Below are positions 7,560 through 16,194 of a stretch of DNA of 64,000 nt, piece by piece (position 1 is the first letter of the stretch; each line of letters starts with the position of its first letter). The stretch covers positions 514,099 to 578,098 of the forward strand of contig NZ_SADT02000005.1 of the NCBI RefSeq assembly GCF_004016445.2, in the 5' to 3' direction. The notes under the pieces are model-generated. The model saw nothing but the letters and a program-made list of their open reading frames with translations, was not told the DNA's origin and did not search any database. The DNA is from Mesorhizobium sp. M2E.F.Ca.ET.219.01.1.1 (GTDB lineage: Bacteria; Pseudomonadota; Alphaproteobacteria; Rhizobiales; Rhizobiaceae). A program made the position numbers and the translations under genes.

Positions 7560-8847
7560 AGGAACCTCACCCAGAAAGCCCACCGACGAAGACATTGTCG
7601 GTGAAAGAGCAAGCGACCAGGTCATTCGCCTGGACAGCCAGCGCGAGCAAAGGCGCGGCAACAATCCGCCTGTCGTCGAGGACGACGAGCTGGAAGCGCC
7701 CGTGGCGCCGGAGCCGGCGACGCTGGAGGCTCCCTCGGCGCAGCCGAAGCCGGCTGCCGTCACGGTGGCTCCGCCCGCTCCCGCCAGGCCGCGCCGCAGC
7801 CTGACGCGGCCGATCCTGTTCGCGCTGCTGCCGGTCGCGCTGGTGGCCGGCGGCTACTATTATGTCGTCGGCGGCCAGATCATGACCACCGACAATGCCT
7901 ATATCCAGGCGCAGTCGCTCGGCGTGTCGACCGACGTCTCCGGCACCGTCGACGAGATCGACGTGCACGACAACCAGTCCGTCAAGAAGGGCGACGTGCT
8001 CTTCCGCCTGCGGCCTGCCTCCTTCGAGACCGCCCTCGCCGGCGCCAAGGCGCAGCTCGGCACGGTGCGCAACCAGGTGCTGACGCTGCAGGCGAGCTAC
8101 CAGCAGTCGCTGGCGTCGATCGACCAGGCCGAGGCAGACATTCCCTATTACGAGTCGGCCTTCCGGCGTCAGCAGGACCTGCTCAAGACCTCGACCGCCT
8201 CCAAGGCGACCTTCGACAGCGCCCAGCACGATCTCGTCGCGGCCCGCCAGAAGGTGACCGTCGCCAAGGCGCAGGCGCAGGCGATGCTTGCCCAACTCGG
8301 CGGCGACGCCAGCCAGCCGGTCGAGCAGAACCCGTTCTACCTGCAGGCCCAGTCGGCGGTGGACGACGCGCAGCGTAACCTCAACGATTCCGTCGTCAGG
8401 GCGCCGTTCGACGGCATCGTCACCAATGTCGACGCGCTGCAGGTCGGCAAGTACCTGCCGGCCTCGCAGCCGGCCTTCAGCCTGGTGTCGTCGACCGATA
8501 TCTGGATCGCCGCCGAGCCGAAGGAAACCGAGCTCACCTATGTGCGCCCCGGCCAGAAGGCGACCATCAGCATCGACGGCTATCCGGGCGAGGTCTGGCA
8601 CGGCACCGTCGGCTCGATCAGCCCCGCATCGTCGTCGAGCTTCTCGCTGCTGCCGGCGCAGAACACCAGCGGAAACTGGGTGAAGGTCGTGCAGCGCATC
8701 CCGATGCGCGTGACGATCGATGATCCGGACGGCAAGCCGCCGCTGCGCGGCGGCATGAGCGCTGTGGTCGACATCGACACCGGTCACGCGCGCGGCCTGC
8801 CCGATTTCATCGCCAGCCTCTTCAAGCAATCCGGGTCAAAGTCATGA
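7552..8847 (+). CDS. HlyD/EmrA-family membrane fusion protein
   Basis: 431-aa periplasmic adaptor of a tripartite efflux pump. It has a long acidic and Pro-rich cytoplasmic tail, one membrane helix (about 86-107), the MTTDNAYIQAQ hallmark, a lipoyl half (GTVDEIDVHDNQSVKKGDVLFRL, about 130-155), a coiled-coil hairpin (160-270), the second lipoyl half (VVRAPFDGIVTNVD) and a beta-barrel domain (IWIAAEPKETELTYVRPGQ). GGGAGA precedes the ATG. Its last four bases overlap the start of the permease gene (ATGA), so translation is coupled. No intact regulator adjoins it. Confidence 0.93.
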   Translation: MSEGTSPRKPTDEDIVGERASDQVIRLDSQREQRRGNNPPVVEDDELEAPVAPEPATLEAPSAQPKPAAVTVAPPAPARPRRSLTRPILFALLPVALVAGGYYYVVGGQIMTTDNAYIQAQSLGVSTDVSGTVDEIDVHDNQSVKKGDVLFRLRPASFETALAGAKAQLGTVRNQVLTLQASYQQSLASIDQAEADIPYYESAFRRQQDLLKTSTASKATFDSAQHDLVAARQKVTVAKAQAQAMLAQLGGDASQPVEQNPFYLQAQSAVDDAQRNLNDSVVRAPFDGIVTNVDALQVGKYLPASQPAFSLVSSTDIWIAAEPKETELTYVRPGQKATISIDGYPGEVWHGTVGSISPASSSSFSLLPAQNTSGNWVKVVQRIPMRVTIDDPDGKPPLRGGMSAVVDIDTGHARGLPDFIASLFKQSGSKS

Positions 8848-10388
8848 CAACGGCTTCCGCGACAGGCGCGCCCGTGGTCGCCAATCGCGGCGCCATCACC
8901 GCCTGCGTCATCCTGGCGGTCATCATGCAGGCGCTGGACACCACCATCGCCAATGTCGCGCTGCCCTACATCCAGGGCAGCGTCTCGGCCAGCGCCGACC
9001 AGATCAACTGGGTGCTCACCTCCTATATCGTCGCCGCCGCGGTGATGACGCCGCCGTCCGGCTACCTCGCCAATCGCTTCGGCCGCAAGCGCATTCTTCT
9101 GGTGGCGATCACCGGCTTCGTCGTCGCTTCCGTGCTGTGCGGCTTCGCGCAGTCGCTGCCGCAGATCGTCGGCTTCCGCCTGCTGCAGGGCCTGTTCGGC
9201 GCAGCACTCGTGCCGCTGTCGCAGTCGATCCTGCTCGACATCTACAGCGCCGAGGAGCGCGGCTCGGCCATGGCGCTGTTCGGCGTCTCGGTCATGGTCG
9301 GCCCGGTGCTCGGGCCGGTCATCGGCGGCTGGCTGACCGAGAATGTCTCCTGGCGTTGGGTCTTCTACATCAACGTGCCGATCGGCGCGCTGGCCTTTAT
9401 CGGCGTCTCGATGTTCGTCCAGGAAACCAAGCTCGACCTCAAGGCAAGGCTCGACTGGCTGGGCTTCGGCATGCTCAGCGTCGCCATCGCCGCGCTGCAG
9501 ATGTTTCTCGACCGCGGCGAGCAGCTCAACTGGTTCTCCTCGGCCGAGATCGTCGTCGAGGCCTTGGTCTGCGCGTCGGCCTTCTACATCTTCATCGTCC
9601 ACACCTTCACCGCGCGCGACACTTTCGTGAACCCACGGCTGTTCCTCGACCGCAACTTCGCCGTCGGCATGATCTTCATCTTCATCATCGGCATCACCTA
9701 TCTCGCCTCGCTGGCGCTGATGACGCCCTATCTGCAGACGCTGATGGGCTACCCGGTGGTCACCGCCGGCATCGTCATGGGGCCTCGCGGCCTCGGCACC
9801 ATGGCCTGCATGTTCGTGGTCGGCCGCCTGGTCGGCAAGGTGGACACACGCTGGCTGCTGTTCATCGGCCTCGCCATCACCGCCTGGGCGATGTACGACA
9901 TGACCGGCTGGACGCCGGCCGTCTCGCAATGGACGATCATCAGCACCGGCTTCATCCAGGGTGCAGGCCTCGGCTTCCTGTTCGTGCCGCTCACCACCAT
10001 CACCTTCGCCACGCTGGCGCCGGAGCGGCGCGCGGAAGGCACCGGCCTCTACAATCTGTCGCGCAACATCGGCTCCAGCGTCGGCATCTCGGTGGTCTCG
10101 GCGCTGCTGACGCAGAACCAGCAGATCAACCACGCCAACATCGCCACCTATGTGACGCCCTACAATCCGGCCTTCGGCGACCCGGCGATCTCACAGGCGC
10201 TGAGCCCTTACACCGCCGCCGGCCGCGCCGCGCTCGACGGCCTCGTCACGCTGCAGGCGACGATCATCTCCTATATCGACGACTTCAAGCTGATGATGAT
10301 CCTGTCTCTGGCCGCGATCCCGCTGGTGCTTCTGCTGCGCAAGCCGTCCACGCCGGCCAAGGTCGATCACAGCGCGGCCATGGAATAG
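8844..10388 (+). CDS. EmrB/QacA-family MFS drug efflux permease (DHA2)
   Basis: 514-aa 14-TM inner-membrane drug:H+ antiporter. Helix 1 carries QALDTTIANVALPYIQG with the DHA2 Asp, the loop has GYLANRFGRKR (motif A), and motif C is GPVLGPVIGGWLTENVSWRW. It pairs with the adaptor encoded 4 bp upstream (ATGA overlap) and is followed 70 nt later by a strong intrinsic terminator, so the operon is just these two genes. The substrate is unknown. Confidence 0.94.
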   Translation: MTTASATGAPVVANRGAITACVILAVIMQALDTTIANVALPYIQGSVSASADQINWVLTSYIVAAAVMTPPSGYLANRFGRKRILLVAITGFVVASVLCGFAQSLPQIVGFRLLQGLFGAALVPLSQSILLDIYSAEERGSAMALFGVSVMVGPVLGPVIGGWLTENVSWRWVFYINVPIGALAFIGVSMFVQETKLDLKARLDWLGFGMLSVAIAALQMFLDRGEQLNWFSSAEIVVEALVCASAFYIFIVHTFTARDTFVNPRLFLDRNFAVGMIFIFIIGITYLASLALMTPYLQTLMGYPVVTAGIVMGPRGLGTMACMFVVGRLVGKVDTRWLLFIGLAITAWAMYDMTGWTPAVSQWTIISTGFIQGAGLGFLFVPLTTITFATLAPERRAEGTGLYNLSRNIGSSVGISVVSALLTQNQQINHANIATYVTPYNPAFGDPAISQALSPYTAAGRAALDGLVTLQATIISYIDDFKLMMILSLAAIPLVLLLRKPSTPAKVDHSAAME

Positions 10389-10457
10389 AGGACCGGGATC
10401 CCGCCGCCCTCGGGACCCCGGCCTGTCGGACGACCTCCCAAACACCGGCGTCGCTGC

Positions 10458-10480
10458 GCCGGAAGCCGTCCGGCCTTTTT
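10458..10480 (+). terminator. Intrinsic terminator of the emrAB operon
   Basis: Stem GCCGGA/TCCGGC with 5-nt loop, then CTTTTT. Confidence 0.7.
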
Positions 10481-10612
10481 GGGGAGGACTGGAATCATAG
10501 GAAGCGGGTGCGGGCGGAGTTTCAGGAACTCCCGATAATTTACCCGAAAGTCCCGCCCCCGGTGGATCGAGCGGGCAATCACGTATGGGTTTATCGGCGA
10601 AGGCCAACGCAA

Positions 10613-10720
10613 CGCCGTCATCCTCGGGCTTGTCCCGAGGATCCGCCGCCGCACGCGGGTGTGGCGCGTTCAGTTCGGGGAGGCCGGTAGATCCTTGGGA
10701 CAAGCCTGGGGATGACGGCG
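10613..10720. repeat. Compound inverted repeat, family P (copy A)
   Basis: Two 31-bp arms (10613-10643 and 10690-10720), both starting CGCCGTCATCC, pair with three mismatches; each arm is itself palindromic (CCTCGGG-CTTGT-CCCGAGG). It lies in the 685-bp gene-free stretch 10389-11073, which holds only a terminator, copies A and B, and the yidC terminator. Confidence 0.75.
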
Positions 10721-10814
10721 ATCAAGGCATGCCGGTTATCTGAACTCCAAAGCCATCCCGATCGCCTTGCCTCAAATGGCGCCGACGTTGGAGATTGGCC
10801 GAAACCCTCATGAC

Positions 10815-10974
10815 GTCGTCATACTCGGGCTTGACCCGAGTATCCATGCCGTGACCCTTGCCGTAGAGTGTGACGGTGCAGAATTCTGAAGCGAGGCAAC
10901 GCCTTAGCGTCACGGCATGGATTCCAGGGTCTGCGCGCGTCGCTCCGCTCCTTGCTCCGCCCTGGAATGACGAC
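10815..10974. repeat. Compound inverted repeat, family P (copy B)
   Basis: Outer arms GTCGTCAT...ATCCATGCCGTGAC are inverted at the two ends. The left arm holds a short hairpin (ACTCGGG-CTTGA-CCCGAGT); the right arm holds a longer one (CCAGGG...CCCTGG) with an inner GGAGCGGAGCGACG block shared with copy C at 56.5 kb. The centre (10855-10908) is unique sequence. Confidence 0.75.
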
Positions 10975-11022
10975 CGGAGACGGGCACGGCCAATCGCGAG
11001 AGTTGGCTCCGTCGGCATCTCC

Positions 11023-11050
11023 AACAAAACCCCGACCAACGGCCGGGGTT
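11023..11050 (-). terminator. Intrinsic terminator downstream of yidC
   Basis: Minus-strand stem AACCCCG/CGGGGTT followed by TTGTTGG, 23 nt past the yidC stop. Confidence 0.6.
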
Positions 11051-11073
11051 CGCTTTGGAAGGCCGGGTTCAGG

Positions 11074-12906
11074 CTATTCCGCCGGCGATGGTTTCTTGCG
11101 GAACATCGCCGCCAGATTGTCCCACAATTCGATCTTGGCGCCCTGGCGCTTCATGATCACGCCCTGCTGCAGGATCGACAGCGTGTTGTTCCAGGCCCAG
11201 TAGATGACGAGGCCGGCCGGGAACGAGCCCATCATGAAGGTGAAGATCACCGGCATCCAGGTGAAGATCGCGGCCTGCGTCGGGTCCGGCGGCGCCGGGT
11301 TCATGCGCATCTGCAGGAACATGGTGATGCCCATCACCACCGCCCAGGCGCCCATATGCGGCAGGAAGGCGGGCGCTGCGAAGGGCAGCAGGCCGAACAG
11401 GTTGAAGATCGACGTCGGATCGGGCGCCGCGAGGTCGTGGATCCAGCCGAAGAACGGCGCGTGCCGCATCTCGATGGTGATGTAGAGCACCTTGTAGAGC
11501 GAGAAGAAGACCGGGATCTGCAACGCCACCGGCCAGCAGCCGGCGAGCGGATTGATCTTCTCGGTCTTGTAGAGCTCCATCATCGCCTGCTGCTGTTTCA
11601 TCTTGTCGTCCGCGTATTTCTCGCGGATCTCGACCATCTTCGGCTGCACCTTCTTCATGTTCGCCATCGAGGCGTAGGACTTGTTCGCCAGCGGGAAGAA
11701 TAGAGCCTTGACGATGACGGTCGTGGCGAGGATCGCCAGGCCGAAATTGCCGAAGAATTTGTAGAGCGTGTCGATAAGCCAGAACATCGGCTTGGTGATG
11801 AAATAGAACCAGCCCCAGTCGATCAACAGGTTGAACTGGCGAATGTGACGGTCGGCCTCGTAGGCGTTGATCTTGGCGACTTCCTTCGCGCCGGCGAAGA
11901 TTTCAGACTCGATCGTCGTCGACTGGCCGGGCGCGACGCTGATCGCGTCGGACAGGAAATCGGACTGATAGCTGTGGCTGTGCGGCCCGTCCTTGAACTC
12001 GAAATAGGAGAATTTCGGCTGGAAGGGCTGCTTCTCCGTCGGGATAAGCGTCACGGCCCAGTATTTGTCGGTGATGCCGAGCCAGCCATCGGTGGATTTG
12101 CCGGGCTTGACTTCCTTGTCCTTCTCGATGGCTGCGTATTTGTACTGCGCCAGCCCTTCGCTGCCGGTCACGCCGATCAGACCCTCATGCAGCACATAGG
12201 TGCTGGCGACGGGCGGCTTGTCGAAACGGGTGACGCGCCCGTAATTGTAGAGCGAGACGGCGGCCGTTCCCGAGTTCTGCACCGTGTCGGAAACGGTGAA
12301 CATATATTCGTTGTCGACCGAGATGGTGCGCTTGAAGGTCAGGCCCTTGTCATTGGTGAAGGTCAGCGTCACCGGCGTCGAGGGCGTCAGCGTCGGATTG
12401 CCCTCGACCCTCCACACCGTATCCGCGCCCGGCACCGCGCCGGTCGCATCGTTACCGACAAAGCCGATCTCGGCGAAATAGCCATTGGGCAGCGATGAGG
12501 GGTTGAGCAGCTCGATCTCGGGCGAGTTCTTGTCGACCGTCTCGGTATAGTGCTTGAGCTTCAGGTCGTCGAGGCGCGCGCCGGTCAGGTTGATCGAGCC
12601 CGCGAGGCTGGGCGTGTCGATCTTGACGCGCTTGGTCGCGGCAATGGCCTGGTCGCGGCTGGCGGCGGTCACCGTTTCACCGCCAGGTGCGCCGGGAACG
12701 CTGCCGGCCGCCGGGGCCGGCGTTCCGGCCGCGCCGGAGTTGGCGCCCCCGCCCGCTTCCTTCTTCTGCGCCTCGACGCGCTGCTGCTCGATGCGGGCCT
12801 GCTCGCGCTGCTGCTCCATCTTCGGGTTCATGTAGAACACCTGCCAGAGCGTCAGGATCAGCACCGACAGCGCGATGGTGATGAAGAAATTGCGGTTGTT
12901 TTCCAT
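11074..12906 (-). CDS. yidC: Membrane protein insertase YidC
   Basis: 610-aa inner-membrane insertase/chaperone that works alone or with SecYEG. It starts with helix 1 (FFITIALSVLILTLWQVFYM), then a Pro/Gly/Ala-rich linker, the large periplasmic P1 beta-supersandwich (about 100-340), and the conserved 60KD_IMP core with five helices (about 375-580), including NFGLAILATTVIVKALFFPLA with the hydrophilic-groove Arg/Lys region and NPLAGCWPVALQIPVFFSLYKVLY. The length is normal. It lies 14 nt downstream of rnpA in the standard rpmH-rnpA-yidC order. Confidence 0.97.
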   Translation of the reverse strand: MENNRNFFITIALSVLILTLWQVFYMNPKMEQQREQARIEQQRVEAQKKEAGGGANSGAAGTPAPAAGSVPGAPGGETVTAASRDQAIAATKRVKIDTPSLAGSINLTGARLDDLKLKHYTETVDKNSPEIELLNPSSLPNGYFAEIGFVGNDATGAVPGADTVWRVEGNPTLTPSTPVTLTFTNDKGLTFKRTISVDNEYMFTVSDTVQNSGTAAVSLYNYGRVTRFDKPPVASTYVLHEGLIGVTGSEGLAQYKYAAIEKDKEVKPGKSTDGWLGITDKYWAVTLIPTEKQPFQPKFSYFEFKDGPHSHSYQSDFLSDAISVAPGQSTTIESEIFAGAKEVAKINAYEADRHIRQFNLLIDWGWFYFITKPMFWLIDTLYKFFGNFGLAILATTVIVKALFFPLANKSYASMANMKKVQPKMVEIREKYADDKMKQQQAMMELYKTEKINPLAGCWPVALQIPVFFSLYKVLYITIEMRHAPFFGWIHDLAAPDPTSIFNLFGLLPFAAPAFLPHMGAWAVVMGITMFLQMRMNPAPPDPTQAAIFTWMPVIFTFMMGSFPAGLVIYWAWNNTLSILQQGVIMKRQGAKIELWDNLAAMFRKKPSPAE

Positions 12907-12920
12907 CGAAAGCCCTTGGC

Positions 12921-13274
12921 CTATCGTGCGCCGCGTAGCCGGCGGGAAAGCTCGGCCTTCAACTGGCCGAATGGAGTGGCGAGCACGTCTTCACGCCCGA
13001 CGATGACATAGTCATTGCCGGGCGCCATGTCATCGGCGGCGTGAACGCGCACGGCTTCCCTCAGCCGCCGCCGGACGCGGTTGCGCACCACGGCGTTGCC
13101 GACCTTCTTGGTGACGGTGTAGCCGACGCGCGGCGCAAGGTCGTCGCCGCGGTCGAGAACTTCAACGAGAAAAAGCCGTCCGCGGCGTTTCTTGCCGCCG
13201 CGCACAGCCAGGAAGTCCGCGCGTTTCAGAAGCCGCCCGGGAGTTTTCCCCTTTGGCTTGCCGGTTGCGGGCAA
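12921..13274 (-). CDS. rnpA: Ribonuclease P protein component
   Basis: Basic 117-aa subunit that helps the RNase P RNA trim tRNA 5' leaders. It shows FLAVRGGKKRRGRLFLVEVL, VGYTVTKKVGNAVVRNRVRRRLRE (the RNR signature) and DYVIVGRED. No ATG lies at the right place; a TTG at 13274, 16 nt beyond the rpmH stop, gives the family length. The long in-frame extension to 13379 overlaps rpmH and is improbable. It is co-transcribed with rpmH and yidC. Confidence 0.9.
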   Translation of the reverse strand: MPATGKPKGKTPGRLLKRADFLAVRGGKKRRGRLFLVEVLDRGDDLAPRVGYTVTKKVGNAVVRNRVRRRLREAVRVHAADDMAPGNDYVIVGREDVLATPFGQLKAELSRRLRGAR

Positions 13275-13290
13275 CGATCTCGTCTTTCGT

Positions 13291-13425
13291 TCAGGCGCTG
13301 AGCCGCTTGCGGCCGCGATTGCGGCGGGCAGCAACGACGCCACGGCCACCCTTGGTGGCCATGCGGGCACGGAAACCATGCCGGCGCTTACGGACGAGCT
13401 TGGACGGTTGGTAGGTACGCTTCAT
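13291..13425 (-). CDS. rpmH: 50S ribosomal protein L34
   Basis: 44-aa, strongly basic L34: MKRTYQPSKLVRKRRHGF, then RARMATKGGRGVVAARRNRGRKRLSA. Full length and canonical. First gene of rpmH-rnpA-yidC; a near-consensus promoter lies about 120 nt upstream. Confidence 0.97.
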   Translation of the reverse strand: MKRTYQPSKLVRKRRHGFRARMATKGGRGVVAARRNRGRKRLSA

Positions 13426-13546
13426 TTGTTTTAATACCGCGGGGTGCGGCCCTTCTTGATTCTGTCACACTGTAACAGGAGCTTTGCCGGGCCGGCTTAG
13501 GCGCGATCGAAACCGCGCCGGGACGAATGGCCCGAGCGTGAGCGGG

Positions 13547-13575
13547 CTTATAGAAAGAAGGTTTTTGGAAGTCAA
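13547..13575 (-). promoter_or_regulatory. Promoter of rpmH-rnpA-yidC
   Basis: Minus strand: TTGACT (13575-13570), 17-nt spacer, TATAAG (13552-13547). It implies a leader of roughly 115 nt before rpmH. The rest of 13426-13680 shows nothing else. Confidence 0.7.
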
Positions 13576-13680
13576 TCCGCCGTGGTCTCCGGGCATTTTT
13601 TCGCTGGACCAAGGTTGAAATTGGCAAAAAAGCCGCAAATCGCATAATCTTACCCATCAAGGCTTCGTGAAGACCGCGTC

Positions 13681-15174
13681 ATGACGAGTGAAGTCCTGTC
13701 CACGGATGAAAAGGCAACCCCGGCGGCGGCAAATCCGACGCGCCGGGTGCCGCTGTCGCGCGGCCTGTCGACCAAGCTTCTCCTTCTCACCATCGCCTTC
13801 GTGCTCCTGGCCGAAATCCTGATCTTCCTGCCCTGGATCGCCAGCTATCGGGTCAACTGGCTGAAAGAGCGGTTGAGCACCGCCGCCGCCGTGTCGATCG
13901 TTTTGTTGCAGGGCGAGCCCAACTCGCTGTCGCACAACGCCCAGAACGACGTGCTGATGGCGATCGGCGCCAAGGCGATTGCCGTGCGCGACGGCGGGGT
14001 GTCGCGGCTGCTCGTCGTTTCCGACATGCCGCCGCAGGTCGACGAGCATATCGACATCGCCAATGTCGGCCTGGTCAACGGCATGACCGGCGCGCTCGAC
14101 ACGCTGTTCTTCGGCGGCAAGCGCATGCTGCGCGTCTTCGGCCCGGTCGGCGACAGCGACAAGGAATTCGAGCTGATCATGCCGGATTACCGTCTGCGCG
14201 ACGCCATGCTGAGATACTCGCGCAATGTCGCCGTCGTCTCGCTGCTCATCTCGCTCTTCACCGCAATGCTCGTCTATGCGGCGATCGACCTGATCATGAT
14301 CGGGCCGATCCGCACCATGACGCGCTCGATCCTGTCCTTCTCCGAGGCGCCAGACGATCCCGGGCGGATAATCTGTCCGACCGAGCGCTCCGACGAGATC
14401 GGCGTCGCCGAGCGCGAGCTGGCGCAGATGCAGGATCGGCTGCAGAAGATGCTGGCCGAGCAGAAGCACCTCGCCGACCTCGGCTTGGCCGTGTCGAAGA
14501 TCAATCACGACATGCGCAACATCCTGGCTTCCGCGCAGCTCATGTCGGACCGCCTGCGCCAGGTGAAGGACCCGACCGTGCAGTCCTTCGCGCCAAAGCT
14601 TTTGCGCGCGCTCGACCGCGCCGTGTCCTATTCCGAAGGCGTGCTTCATTATGGCCGCACGCAGGAGCCGGCGCCGTCGCGCCGGCGTCTGCGGCTGCGC
14701 CAGCTGGTCGACGACGTGCACGGCCTGCTCGATATCGAGGAAGGCATCGAGTTCATAAACGGCGTCGAGCATGCCTTCGAGGTGGATGCCGATTCCGACC
14801 ATCTCTTCCGCGTGCTCACCAATCTGTGCCGCAACTCCATTCAGGCGATGGCCGCCGATACGGAGAGGACGGTGGTGCGCCGGCTGGCCGTCGCGGCCGA
14901 GCGCCATGGCAGCGTCAGCCGCATCACCGTCACCGACACCGGCCCCGGCCTGCCGCCCAAGGCGCGCGAGAACCTGTTCGCCGCCTTCCGCGGCTCGGCG
15001 CGCAGCGGCGGCACCGGCCTTGGCCTGGCGATCGCGCATGAATTGATCCGCGCCCATGGCGGCGCGGTCGAGCTGGTCGAATCGATCGGCGGCCGCACCG
15101 TCTTCGCCGTCACCATTCCCGACCAGCCGGTCCGGCTCGACCAGGCGCGCAATGGCCTGCGCCGCCCCGCCTGA
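13681..15174 (+). CDS. Membrane-bound sensor histidine kinase
   Basis: 497-aa kinase. TM1 is at about 35-57, a periplasmic sensor region follows (58-180), TM2 is at about 183-205 (VAVVSLLISLFTAMLVYAAI), then a HAMP-like linker. The H-box LAVSKINHDMRNILASAQ carries the phospho-acceptor His276, and the ATPase domain shows the N box (NLCRNSIQAM), G1 (DTGPGLP) and G2 (GGTGLGLAIAHELI). No response regulator adjoins it, so it is an orphan and its partner and signal are unknown. It is divergent from rpmH. Confidence 0.9.
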   Translation: MTSEVLSTDEKATPAAANPTRRVPLSRGLSTKLLLLTIAFVLLAEILIFLPWIASYRVNWLKERLSTAAAVSIVLLQGEPNSLSHNAQNDVLMAIGAKAIAVRDGGVSRLLVVSDMPPQVDEHIDIANVGLVNGMTGALDTLFFGGKRMLRVFGPVGDSDKEFELIMPDYRLRDAMLRYSRNVAVVSLLISLFTAMLVYAAIDLIMIGPIRTMTRSILSFSEAPDDPGRIICPTERSDEIGVAERELAQMQDRLQKMLAEQKHLADLGLAVSKINHDMRNILASAQLMSDRLRQVKDPTVQSFAPKLLRALDRAVSYSEGVLHYGRTQEPAPSRRRLRLRQLVDDVHGLLDIEEGIEFINGVEHAFEVDADSDHLFRVLTNLCRNSIQAMAADTERTVVRRLAVAAERHGSVSRITVTDTGPGLPPKARENLFAAFRGSARSGGTGLGLAIAHELIRAHGGAVELVESIGGRTVFAVTIPDQPVRLDQARNGLRRPA

Positions 15175-15183
15175 GGTGCACCG

Positions 15184-15208
15184 AGATTCAGGTGAGGCCG
15201 GCCTGCAA
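15184..15208. repeat. Half copy of the 51.4-kb MITE-like repeat
   Basis: GATTCAGGTGAGGCCGGCCTGC matches the right arm of the element at 51384-51529; no matching second arm is present here. Confidence 0.5.
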
Positions 15209-15361
15209 TCGCGATACGCCTCGGCAGGGACGAAAGTACCTGCGACAAAACTTTTGCCGGATCGGCTTGCAATTCTCAAATTCAGTCGTTAGGGAACACT
15301 CCACATCGCGGCCGGCCGTCTCGACCGGATCGCGGGGCTTGTGTCAGACACGGCCTGTTGC

Positions 15362-15438
15362 GCGCCCGTAGCTCAGCTGGATAGAGCACCAGACTACGAA
15401 TCTGGGGGTCAGGAGTTCGAATCTCTTCGGGCGCGCCA
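15362..15438 (+). tRNA. tRNA-Arg (anticodon ACG)
   Basis: 77-nt cloverleaf: acceptor GCGCCCG/CGGGCGC, D arm GCTC...GAGC, anticodon stem CCAGA/TCTGG with loop CTACGAA (anticodon ACG, read as inosine-CG for CGN codons), T arm with TTCGAAT, and an encoded CCA. No integrase adjoins it, though the next gene cluster (15.5-22 kb) looks accessory. Confidence 0.97.
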
Positions 15439-15503
15439 ATATTTCAGTGATAGGTCGGCCCGGAAAGTCCGCCAAGGCGCTTTGACGCGTTCAACGACTT
15501 CTA

Positions 15504-16106
15504 TCAACGGCTTCCCGGCCAGGCTGAAAGCGCGATGTCGACCAGACGTCTTAGCCTTTCGGTACAAGCACCGTCACAGGCTTGCACCGACATTCCTTGC
15601 ACGAAAGCTCCGTAGAATCGTGCAAGCGAATCCGTGTCGGCGCCGGCGGCAAGTTCCCCTTCGCTGACTGCCCTGTCGAAACGTTCGCGTATGGCTTTGA
15701 TTGCAGCCTCGCGCCTTGCAGTTACGGATTTCGCGACCGTCTCGTTTTCCGCCGCGCATTGAACAACCGCTGTCGAGACGATGCATCCGCGCGGATCGCC
15801 GGGACGCGAGATGCCGGTCGCGACGTCGTGCAGGTAGAAGGACAAAGCCTCGTAAGCGCTCATATCGCTCTGCAGCGCGTCCATCCGGGCCTTGCTCTCC
15901 CGCTCGGTGGCATGATCGAGCGCCTGCCTGTAGAGCTCCTCCTTGGAGCCGAACGTCGCATAGAGCGACGGCGGGGTCACGCCCATGGCCGCCGTCAAGT
16001 CGGCGATCGATGTTCCTTCATAGCCGTGTTCCCAGAACAGTCGCGCCGCGACGTCAAGCCCGACATTGCGATCCAGGGTCCTCGGCCTGCCCCGTTTTTT
16101 CGTCAT
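15504..16106 (-). CDS. TetR/AcrR-family transcriptional regulator
   Basis: 200-aa regulator: basic start MTKKRGRPRTLDR, HTH (LFWEHGYEGTSIADLTAAMGVTPPSLYATFGSKEELY) and a C-terminal domain of the TetR_C type found with SDR and oxidoreductase genes (GCIVSTAVVQCAAEN). It is divergent from an SDR gene, with two copies of ATATCGATCSCTAT between them, so it probably represses both. Inducer unknown. Confidence 0.9.
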   Translation of the reverse strand: MTKKRGRPRTLDRNVGLDVAARLFWEHGYEGTSIADLTAAMGVTPPSLYATFGSKEELYRQALDHATERESKARMDALQSDMSAYEALSFYLHDVATGISRPGDPRGCIVSTAVVQCAAENETVAKSVTARREAAIKAIRERFDRAVSEGELAAGADTDSLARFYGAFVQGMSVQACDGACTERLRRLVDIALSAWPGSR

Positions 16107-16110
16107 TTAT

Positions 16111-16124
16111 ATATCGATCCCTAT
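16111..16124. promoter_or_regulatory. Probable TetR operator (site 1)
   Basis: ATATCGATCCCTAT, 5 nt from the TetR start codon. It shares 13 of 14 bases with 16158-16171; the centres are 47 bp apart. Confidence 0.5.
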
Positions 16125-16132
16125 AAAATCTG

Positions 16133-16162
16133 TTGACAGCTATCGACTTCGATTAATATATC
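16133..16162 (+). promoter_or_regulatory. Promoter of the SDR gene
   Basis: TTGACA at 16133-16138 with an AT-rich -10 (TAATAT at 16154 or TATATC at 16157). The -10 overlaps operator site 2. Confidence 0.5.
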
Positions 16163-16171
16163 GATCGCTAT
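16158..16171. promoter_or_regulatory. Probable TetR operator (site 2)
   Basis: ATATCGATCGCTAT, an imperfect palindrome centred on CGATCG, overlapping the SDR -10 region. Confidence 0.5.
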
Positions 16172-16194
16172 TAAAAATCGCAATGGAGTTGCAG

